A stretch of DNA of 5,730 nucleotides from Candidatus Hydrogenedentota bacterium (lineage in GTDB: Bacteria; Hydrogenedentota; Hydrogenedentia; Hydrogenedentales; SLHB01): contig PUOI01000582.1 of NCBI GenBank assembly GCA_003552765.1, positions 1-5,730 on the forward strand, read 5' to 3'. The translations under genes and the position numbers were made by a program. The notes below the pieces were generated by a model. That model did no database searches, was not told where the DNA came from, and worked only from the letters and a program-made list of their open reading frames with translations. Numbering within the stretch: position 1 is the first letter of the stretch; every line of letters begins with the position of its first letter. Below, piece by piece: positions 1 to 4,639 of this stretch.

Positions 1-1106
1 ATATCGCCGGGACCCGGCTCCCAATCGGCCAGGTCTTCGGGACCCGTCGCCATGCGCGCCCGGTTGGCGGACACCCAGCCCTCGCTTCCCTTGAAAAAGA
101 TGCCCGCCCCTCCCGCGGCGCCTTCGTGACGGATCCACGGCTCATCGCGGCCCGTGCTGTCGGTAAACTTCACGGTCACGCCCGAGGCATAGCGCAGCTC
201 AAGGTTCCAACGGGTTGGCGTGTCGTGGGTTCCGTCTTGGGGGATTACGCCCGTTCCCTCAATCTCGGCGGGACCAGTTTCATCGGCGTCCAAGGCCCAT
301 TGGGCGATGTCGAGGTGATGGCTGCCCCATTCCGTGATGCGGCCGCCGGAATAGTCGCTGATGTACATCCAGCCGCGCACCGGCAGGCATTTCTCGGGGC
401 AATAGGGGCTCTCCGGCGCGGGGCCGAGCCAGAGATCATAGTTGAACCAATCCGGCGGTTCCTCTTGCGTGCATGAGCCCCCGGCGTGCCCCGGGAAAAG
501 GACAACTTCAATCTCCTCGAGTTCGCCAATCTTGCCATTACGCACCAGTTCCACGGCCCGGAAGAACTGCCGTTGAGAGCGCTGTTGCGCCCCATGTTGG
601 AAAATGGCGCCGGTGCGTTTCACTTCGTCGGCGAGCACGCGGCCTTCTTCGATGGTGAGGGACATGGGCTTCTCGAGGTACACGTCCTTGCCCTGACGCA
701 CGGCCGCGAGGGCGGGAAGCACATGCCAATGGTCCGGGGTGGCGATGATCACGGCGTCGACGCCATCATCCGCGATGAGATCCCGGAAATCGAGATAGGT
801 TGTTATCGATCTGTAGGACTCCTGCTCAAAGCGCTGGGCGTAGCGTGTTTCCACGTTCTCACGCAGTTCTTCCCGTTTGCGTTCGTTCACATCGCAAACG
901 GCGATGATATGGGCGTCCTCCCGGTTCATGTAGCGCCGCGCGTGGCCCGTGTTCATGGCGCCGCAACCAATGAAACCGATGCCGATGCGATCGGAAGGGG
1001 GGGTGGTTCCCTCGCGCCCCAAAACGCGTGACGGGACAATAAGCGGCGCGGCGAGAGCGGCCGTGGCGCTGGAAAGAAAGCTTCGGCGCGAAACTATTGG
1101 GGTCAT
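1..1106 (-). CDS. Gfo/Idh/MocA-family oxidoreductase with Tat signal, 3' end cut off by window
   Basis: Reading the minus strand from ATG at 1106-1104 gives 368 codons open to the window edge, so the C-terminus is missing. The first 30 residues form a twin-arginine (Tat) signal: SRRSFL at 6-11, then an Ala-rich hydrophobic stretch, so folded export is expected. A Rossmann nucleotide-binding motif follows (GFIGCG, 44-49). ATPDHWH at 122-128 and the family hallmark EKP at 145-147 come next. The C-terminal alpha/beta domain includes GGRITEWGSHHLD (254-266), typical of the Tat-exported branch common in Planctomycetota-like genomes. By family the enzyme is an NAD(P)-dependent oxidoreductase, usually acting on sugars or cyclitols; the substrate cannot be read here. 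The start is supported by a GGAGGAG ribosome site 10 nt upstream. No frameshift or internal stop was seen. Family call is firm; role is general. Confidence 0.93.
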   Translation of the reverse strand, partial: MTPIVSRRSFLSSATAALAAPLIVPSRVLGREGTTPPSDRIGIGFIGCGAMNTGHARRYMNREDAHIIAVCDVNERKREELRENVETRYAQRFEQESYRSITTYLDFRDLIADDGVDAVIIATPDHWHVLPALAAVRQGKDVYLEKPMSLTIEEGRVLADEVKRTGAIFQHGAQQRSQRQFFRAVELVRNGKIGELEEIEVVLFPGHAGGSCTQEEPPDWFNYDLWLGPAPESPYCPEKCLPVRGWMYISDYSGGRITEWGSHHLDIAQWALDADETGPAEIEGTGVIPQDGTHDTPTRWNLELRYASGVTVKFTDSTGRDEPWIRHEGAAGGAGIFFKGSEGWVSANRARMATGPEDLADWEPGPGD

Positions 1107-1116
1107 GCGCTGGGTT

Positions 1117-1123
1117 CTCCTCC
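1117..1123 (-). promoter_or_regulatory. Ribosome binding site of the oxidoreductase gene
   Basis: The minus strand reads GGAGGAG here, 10 nt before the ATG at 1106. It fixes the start that places the twin-arginine motif at residues 7-8. Confidence 0.75.
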
Positions 1124-1232
1124 GGCTCACCCTCTACGAAGGAAGCCGGTGCTAGACGTCGGACTCAACGGAAATCCAAAGGCTACTGACGGTATCAACA
1201 GAGCCTATCACGTCTTGTCCCCGAAATCGAAG

Positions 1233-1263
1233 AAGGGAGCGCCCTTTCGCTGGGCGCTCCCTT
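1233..1263 (-). terminator. Probable intrinsic terminator of the secreted-protein gene
   Basis: A perfect 12-bp inverted repeat (AAGGGAGCGCCC at 1233-1244, GGGCGCTCCCTT at 1252-1263) encloses a 7-nt loop. Read on the minus strand the stem is followed by the moderately T-rich CTTCGATTTCGG, while the plus-strand side has no T-run. This favours termination of leftward transcription from the gene ending at 1444, 180 bases away, before the oxidoreductase. The T-tract is imperfect, so the element could also be an RNA-stabilising 3' hairpin. Confidence 0.55.
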
Positions 1264-1443
1264 GGCTAACGCTTCATGTCTTCCGGCCGCCGCACGGCGT
1301 TCTTTTGCATCCCCCCTCGTAATGTAAACCCCACCAAGGGAACCCTTGCTTGTTCAACGTACACCCCTGTACGCCAGCGGCGGACCAGCGGACTTCACAA
1401 CCAGCCTTGCTTTATCTGGCTGGAAGAGACCGTTCCGGCCGGT

Positions 1444-2523
1444 TTACATCGGAACATCCGGCTGAGGCGCGGGCTCATCCGGCGGTTCCGGCATGGGCGC
1501 AGGCTCTTCATCCGGCATGGGTGCGGGCTCATCCGGTTCCGGCATGGGAGCTGGCTCATCCGGTTCCGGCATGGGGGCCGGCTCATCCGGTGGTTCCGGC
1601 AGGGGTTCATCCAGATCCGGGAGCGCGGGCTCCTCGGGTTCGGGGGCCTCGACATCGTCAAAATCGGCCTCGATGTCGACCTCTACTTCGTCAAGCACGG
1701 TGTCAACACGCTGAGCCATGATCTGGTACTCGTTGGCGTCCAGCTCAAGCATCAGCACGGCGAGCAGCTCACCGATCTCCTCTTGGGGCGTAAGCTCGAG
1801 GCCCTGATACTCCTCTTGCTCGGCGAGTTGTTCAATATGCGCGTGGGCGTGCAATTGGTCCTCCATCATGGAGACAAACTTATCTTCCGTGAGTCCCTCT
1901 TGCTCCAGCGCATCCTCGAAGTCAAACCCTTCGGGAATCGTGGCCCGGATCTCGTCAATCTCGGCCTCGACTTCCTCCGGCCCAACCTCGACGCCCTCTT
2001 CCTTGGCGTCCACGACAAACACCTGCTGTTCAACCAGCGCGTCGAGGATCTCCTCGTGTTCCGGCGGCTCCATCTGGGGCTGCCGTTGAAGCAACTCATT
2101 GACGCGATCCAGCACCCAGTCGAAGGTGTCGCCCGTGACTTCCGCGGTTTCGTCCCCCCGCTGGACCTCGGCTGCAGGCTCCGGCAGGTCAACTTCCGGC
2201 AAGGCCGCGGGCGGTTCGGGAGGCGCTATCGGCTGTTCAGGCACGGGCGCAGGTTCCTCCGGAGGCGCGGGCGGGTCGTCCGGCATCGGCGCGGGCTCCT
2301 GAGGCGCGGGCGGGTCGTCCGGCATCGGTGCGGGCTCCTCCGGCGCGGGCGGGTCGTCCGGCATGGGCGCTGGTTCCTCCGGCGGAGGCGCGGGCTCCTC
2401 TTCCACCGGCGGCAACGGGGGATCGTCCTGAGCGTCCGCTTGCGTCATACCCGCGATACCGCCGCAGATCCCGATAGCGGCGGCCCCGGTGAAACAACAT
2501 ATCCATCGTGTCACTGTTCGCAT
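1444..2523 (-). CDS. Secreted SurA-N-like protein with proline/acid-rich repeat arms
   Basis: This gene encodes 359 residues. Residues 1-31 look like a Sec signal peptide (MRTVTR, hydrophobic 7-26, cleavage after A-D-A at 29-31); no good lipobox is present. Residues 32-118 are a Pro/Glu/Asp/Ala-rich arm with about three copies of EEPAPMPDDPPAP (49-87). Residues 132-235 resemble the helical SurA N-terminal chaperone domain: EILDALVEQQVFVVDAKEEG (158-177), EVGPEEVEAEIDEIR (179-193), LEQEGLTEDKFVSMMEDQL (206-224). Residues 236-288 are acidic and helical, and 290-359 form a second Pro-rich arm with DEPAPMPEP repeats. The parvulin-type isomerase domain usually following this fold is not seen. A periplasmic or cell-surface chaperone or adhesin-like role is inference. 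The start has a perfect AAGGAGGT site 8 nt upstream and the stop is TAA. The opposite strand is also long and open, but it is a low-complexity shadow. Confidence 0.87.
   Translation of the reverse strand: MRTVTRWICCFTGAAAIGICGGIAGMTQADAQDDPPLPPVEEEPAPPPEEPAPMPDDPPAPEEPAPMPDDPPAPQEPAPMPDDPPAPPEEPAPVPEQPIAPPEPPAALPEVDLPEPAAEVQRGDETAEVTGDTFDWVLDRVNELLQRQPQMEPPEHEEILDALVEQQVFVVDAKEEGVEVGPEEVEAEIDEIRATIPEGFDFEDALEQEGLTEDKFVSMMEDQLHAHAHIEQLAEQEEYQGLELTPQEEIGELLAVLMLELDANEYQIMAQRVDTVLDEVEVDIEADFDDVEAPEPEEPALPDLDEPLPEPPDEPAPMPEPDEPAPMPEPDEPAPMPDEEPAPMPEPPDEPAPQPDVPM
1465..1587 (-). repeat. 27-bp tandem repeats encoding DEPAPMPEP
   Basis: This stretch encodes residues 313-353 of the secreted protein: two full DEPAPMPEP units, a third partial unit, and degenerate copies (EEPAPMPEP, DEPAP). 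The plus strand shows recurring CATCCGGTTCCGGCATGGG-like blocks, so the copies are similar at DNA level and could expand or contract. Confidence 0.8.
2263..2379 (-). repeat. Three 39-bp tandem repeats encoding EEPAPMPDDPPAP
   Basis: Three consecutive 13-residue units (residues 49-61, 62-74 and 75-87, the last starting Q-E) lie just after the signal peptide. The plus strand shows near-identical GGCGCGGGCGGGTCGTCCGG blocks. A degenerate fourth unit (PEEPAPVPEQPIAP) follows. High DNA identity suggests recent duplication. Confidence 0.82.
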
Positions 2524-2531
2524 AGGTTCTA

Positions 2532-2539
2532 ACCTCCTT
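2532..2539 (-). promoter_or_regulatory. Ribosome binding site of the secreted-protein gene
   Basis: The minus strand reads AAGGAGGT, a full anti-Shine-Dalgarno match, 8 nt before the ATG at 2523. It settles the start and suggests efficient translation. Confidence 0.88.
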
Positions 2540-2617
2540 GGTGGTTAGGACTGGAAACACAAAAAACGCGCTACCCCACGCGCCCTCTCTCCAGCCCGTA
2601 TGCTTGTATGTGTGGTT

Positions 2618-2645
2618 ACGATAACGAGAGCGCACGGGTTGACAA
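2618..2645 (-). promoter_or_regulatory. Putative sigma70-type promoter of the secreted-protein gene
   Basis: On the minus strand TTGTCA (2645-2640) and TATCGT (2623-2618) are separated by 16 nt. They match the -35 and -10 consensus at 5/6 and 4/6 positions. Transcription would start near 2611, giving a leader of about 90 nt. This rests on motif match and position only. Confidence 0.4.
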
Positions 2646-2669
2646 TAGAAATCGCTGCGATGCAATACA

Positions 2670-2680
2670 TGTGACTCACA
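2670..2680. promoter_or_regulatory. Perfect 11-bp palindrome TGTGACTCACA, possible operator
   Basis: TGTGA-C-TCACA is fully symmetric around one central base. It sits 25 bases upstream of the proposed -35 of the leftward promoter, where an activator could bind. The half-sites resemble those of CRP/FNR-type regulators but lack their usual spacer, so no regulator is assigned. Confidence 0.3.
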
Positions 2681-2773
2681 ATTCAATGGAAGCACGCAAA
2701 TTCTACGCAGTTTGCATGGTGTTCAGAGAAATATTTTCAGGGTGTCGGACGGCATTTGCTGTTTAATTTTTCC

Positions 2774-2806
2774 CCCACGGAAACCGGCGATTCCATGCGC
2801 CGTGGG
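2774..2806. repeat. Inverted repeat with two competing stems
   Basis: CCCACGG (2774-2780) pairs with CCGTGGG (2800-2806). Alternatively CGGCG (2785-2789) pairs with CGCCG (2798-2802); the two stems share bases 2800-2802. Neither strand carries a T-run after the stem, so it is not a typical terminator. It would lie in the leader of a rightward transcript starting upstream. Confidence 0.35.
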
Positions 2807-2961
2807 CGCGTTGGGGTGAATATCGGGGGCGGTATGCGCTACCATGGGCTGTACGCGCTATCGCGGCTCACGTTGGCCGCCGGCAAACAGAATGCGTGTA
2901 TGGTGTGGATTTCCATAAAGCGGCCGTGTGCGAATGACACGGAGGGGAATTGGTAAGGGGT

Positions 2962-2966
2962 AGGGA
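2962..2966 (+). promoter_or_regulatory. Ribosome binding site of the nucleotidyltransferase-like gene
   Basis: AGGGA lies 5 nt before the TTG at 2972, with AAGGGG (2955-2960) just upstream as an alternative. It supports a TTG start, which is also where the family's usual N-terminus (start followed by PDFDEHG-like residues) begins. Confidence 0.5.
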
Positions 2967-2971
2967 TAAAG

Positions 2972-3463
2972 TTGGTTCCAGATTTTGATGAGCACGGTCT
3001 TCTACCTGATGGCGTCCACAATTGCACGGAAGAAGAATTCAAGCAGCGATTCGTGGATGAGTTTTCGGAATCTGATACGCGCCCCAGGCTTCACCAGGGC
3101 TTTCAAGCCTTGCGCGAGGAAGTGGTCAAGCACGGTCCGCCAGGGTTACAATGGGTGGACGGTTCCTTCGTGACTGACAAATTAGATCCTGGCGACATTG
3201 ACATTGTGACGTTCATGAACCTCGAACGCCTCAATGCATTGAGCCCGGAAGATCAGGCGGCAGTGGAGCGCCTAGTGAAAGGCAGGGAATGCACAAAGGC
3301 TGCGTACGGCTGACACACATTCTTGGTTCCTTCGTGTGAACCGAACCATCCGTTCTTCTCGTTATACGAGAAGCGACGGGATTACTGGCGCAAGTGGTTC
3401 GGCAGGACCCGGGAGGGAAGACCCAAGGGATTCGTGGCCATGACGCTAGGAGATGACAAATAG
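2972..3463 (+). CDS. DUF6932-like nucleotidyltransferase-fold protein, interrupted by in-frame TGA at 3311-3313
   Basis: Conventional translation from TTG at 2972 stops at TGA 3311-3313 (113 residues). The N-terminus VPDFDEHGLLPDGVHNCT and the nucleotidyltransferase motif VDGSFVTDKLDPGDIDI (62-78: G64, S65, D75, D77) match small DUF6932-type proteins as I recall them. After the TGA the same frame continues for 49 codons to TAG at 3461-3463. That tail contains HTFLVP, NHPFF, YEKRRDYWRKWFG and GRPKGF, which fit the C-terminal part of the family, so the ancestral protein was about 163 residues. Recalled relatives often have Cys-Asp where this gene has TGA-CAC. It is either a freshly broken gene or a recoded one. 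The substrate is unknown and fold members can transfer nucleotides. The downstream gene starts 32 nt later. GC is about 45-48% in two sampled 60-base rows, below the 75% of one GH2 row. Confidence 0.78.
3311..3313 (+). other. In-frame TGA codon within the nucleotidyltransferase-like gene
   Basis: The TGA falls after T-K-A-A-Y-G and before H-T-F-L-V-P. Reading continues in the same frame to a TAG at 3461. Changing TGA-CAC to TGT-GAC (two bases) would give Y-G-C-D-T-F, which is what I recall in relatives. None of the other four genes contains an in-frame TGA, and the complete ones end in TAA or TAG, so genome-wide reassignment of TGA is not supported. Confidence 0.85.
3325..3342 (+). other. Hairpin 11 nt downstream of the in-frame TGA (weak SECIS candidate)
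   Basis: GGTTC (3325-3329) pairs with GAACC (3338-3342) around the 8-nt loop CTTCGTGT. Two further pairs (T3324-G3343 wobble, T3323-A3344) can extend the stem. The 11-nt distance from the TGA equals that of the minimal hairpin in E. coli fdhF as I recall it. The loop does not start with the G typical of bacterial SECIS elements and a 5-7 bp stem can occur by chance, so the call is tentative. Confidence 0.25.
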
Positions 3464-3485
3464 ACGCCAGTGGTGTGGGCGGAAA

Positions 3486-3490
3486 GAGAG
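3486..3490 (+). promoter_or_regulatory. Weak ribosome binding site deciding the start at 3496
   Basis: GAGAG, within the purine run 3481-3490, lies 5 nt before ATG 3496. The alternative GTG at 3475 has no purine-rich site at the right distance, so the ATG is the better start. Confidence 0.45.
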
Positions 3491-3495
3491 CCACA

Positions 3496-4482
3496 ATGAC
3501 AGATTTAACGTCCAACGAGGAGTTGCGGCCGGCCGCGGAGATCCGCGAACAACTCGCCGACCTTCGCGAAATCAAAGCTTCAATTGACGATAGCCATATG
3601 GATTTTGGCTTCGCTGGTTACATTGATCGTTGCTCCATTGAAGCCCAGGAGACCGCTCTATTGGAAGAACTGAACGCGGCGGAGTTGCGGGAGCACAACG
3701 CGGCGGCGGAATTCATTCTCGAGGGGGAGCCGCTTCACAGTGGTGAGGCCCCGGCGCGGCTCTTGGGGGCGTTTCTGGATAAGTTGCAGTCGCTTGTGTA
3801 TGCGGTGGGACAGGTGCAAGCGGGCTCCGCAACGGATCGCGCCCGCTTTCCGCGTAATGTGGTGGCGGCCAACAGACTCTATGTCCAACCCCAATTTGTC
3901 AGCGGTTCCTTTGGTTTTCGGGTGCGCGTGCCATCGAAAGAGGAACTTGGGGAGCTTGTTGAGACAGGTGGGGAAACCGTATTGCACAAGGTTTGTCACG
4001 CCTTGGGAGACGAGGATCCAAGCGGGGACGTGATGACCCTACTCTCCCACTCGCGAGTCAGGTCCCATTATGAATCCATCGCCACGCTCTTGGCGAGGGA
4101 GAATGTGGACCTTTCCATGCGTCAGCGGAGCGAAAGGGGGCGGTTGAGATTGAGTTCCTCGGCGGCGCGCGAGCGGCTGGAATGGTTACAGCAGCTCCAG
4201 GTAACGGAAGAGACCATCGAACGAACAGGGGAACTCGTGGGCGGGAACATCCAACGGGATCAGTTCGAACTCAAGGCCGGGGACGAAACGATCCGTGGAG
4301 GACTATCGCAACAAGCCAAGGAAGATCTGAAAGGCTTCCATCTCGGAGACACCGTGACCGCCACCCTTCGCGTCATGATAACGGAACACGAAGACGCCTT
4401 AACCGAGCAGAAGAGCGATTACATCGCGCAACGGTTCGTTCCCTACAACACGTTTCCCCACCGAAACGAGGAGCGACAATAG
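3496..4482 (+). CDS. Uncharacterised 328-residue protein paired with the nucleotidyltransferase-like gene
   Basis: I do not recognise a named family. ATG 3496 is preferred because GAGAG lies 5 nt upstream (3486-3490); an in-frame GTG at 3475 lacks a ribosome site. Residues 8-68 are charged and helical, probably coiled-coil (EIREQLADLREIKASI; AQETALLEELNAAELREHNA). Residues 73-107 (FILEGEPLHSGEAPARLLG, then KLQSLVYAVGQV) and 127-145 (NRLYVQPQF, SGSFGFRVRV) look like an alpha/beta core. Residues 177-240 are helical. Residues 240-294 (ERTGELVGG, DQFELKAGDETIRGGL, LGDTVTATLRV) suggest a small SH3- or OB-like beta-barrel. No signal peptide or membrane span is seen, so it is probably cytoplasmic. 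It starts 32 nt after the upstream TAG and is likely cotranscribed. A binding partner or regulator role is inference. The stop is TAG. Confidence 0.85.
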   Translation: MTDLTSNEELRPAAEIREQLADLREIKASIDDSHMDFGFAGYIDRCSIEAQETALLEELNAAELREHNAAAEFILEGEPLHSGEAPARLLGAFLDKLQSLVYAVGQVQAGSATDRARFPRNVVAANRLYVQPQFVSGSFGFRVRVPSKEELGELVETGGETVLHKVCHALGDEDPSGDVMTLLSHSRVRSHYESIATLLARENVDLSMRQRSERGRLRLSSSAARERLEWLQQLQVTEETIERTGELVGGNIQRDQFELKAGDETIRGGLSQQAKEDLKGFHLGDTVTATLRVMITEHEDALTEQKSDYIAQRFVPYNTFPHRNEERQ

Positions 4483-4639
4483 CGCCCTGGGGCTGTTCTC
4501 CACCCCGTGGCTTGGGTTATCGGCTTGCAAAGACGGGCCGTCATTGAGTTGCACGTCAGGGTATCGAGTTTGTTGTGATAGCCATCCCAATCCACCCTCT
4601 CATTTCCATTTTCCACGCGGCACGGGAGTACGAACACAG
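4483..4639. other. Intergenic region before the GH2-like gene
   Basis: These 157 bases contain no convincing gene, terminator or promoter. A GGGG / CCCC pairing near 4490-4507 is short and lacks a T-run. An 11-bp palindrome GACGGGCCGTC (4532-4542) could be a protein site upstream of the GH2 gene. GGGAG at 4624-4628 is the likely ribosome site for the TTG at 4640 (11 nt spacing). Confidence 0.45.

Larger units (their letters stand above)
1107..1443. other. Intergenic region between two minus-strand genes
   Basis: No convincing gene is seen on either strand. The region holds the oxidoreductase ribosome site (1117-1123), the strong hairpin at 1233-1263 and a weaker one at 1401-1423 (CCAGCC / GGCTGG, 11-nt loop). 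The weaker one lies 21 bases past the stop of the 1444-2523 gene but lacks a clear T-run. A promoter for the oxidoreductase would have to lie at about 1124-1232. The best -35-like element there is TTGATA on the minus strand near 1200, without a good -10 partner, so no promoter is called. Confidence 0.6.
2524..2971. other. 448-base divergent intergenic region
   Basis: This region lies between the leftward secreted-protein gene and the rightward nucleotidyltransferase-like gene. No coding region is convincing. It holds the leftward ribosome site and promoter, the 11-bp palindrome at 2670-2680, a short inverted repeat at 2696-2715 (GCAAA / TTTGC), an AT-rich stretch (2728-2771), and an inverted repeat at 2774-2806 (CCCACGG / CCGTGGG). 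The last repeat has an alternative inner pairing, CGGCG / CGCCG at 2785-2802. On the plus strand TTGACA at 2639-2644 is a perfect -35, but its -10 (CAATAC) is poor, so no rightward promoter is called. Confidence 0.55.

Noticed and set aside
486..1031. Plus-strand open frame of 181 codons inside the oxidoreductase gene
   Set aside because: The minus-strand frame carries the Tat signal, the Rossmann motif and EKP across the same bases, so the plus-strand frame is a shadow.
1465..2379. CRISPR-like or other non-coding repeat array
   Set aside because: The repeats are in frame, multiples of three, and encode Pro-rich protein units without unique spacers.
1276..2532. Long plus-strand open frame (418 codons) opposite the secreted-protein gene
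   Set aside because: Its translation is Arg/Gly/Leu-rich low-complexity sequence mirroring the Pro/Glu repeats. It has no ribosome site or recognisable domain. The minus-strand frame has a signal peptide, a perfect ribosome site and a recognisable domain.
2639..2668. Rightward promoter starting with perfect TTGACA
   Set aside because: The best -10 at acceptable spacing (CAATAC) is poor, and the start of transcription would be about 300 bases from the next gene.
2756..2956. Small plus-strand open frame (66 codons) upstream of the nucleotidyltransferase-like gene
   Set aside because: It has a TTG start without a clear ribosome site, no recognisable motif and an unremarkable composition. It overlaps the inverted repeat at 2774-2806.
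3311..3313. Genome-wide reassignment of TGA as a sense codon
   Set aside because: The other four genes (well over 1,300 codons) have no in-frame TGA and encode Trp as TGG, so any recoding would be local to this gene.
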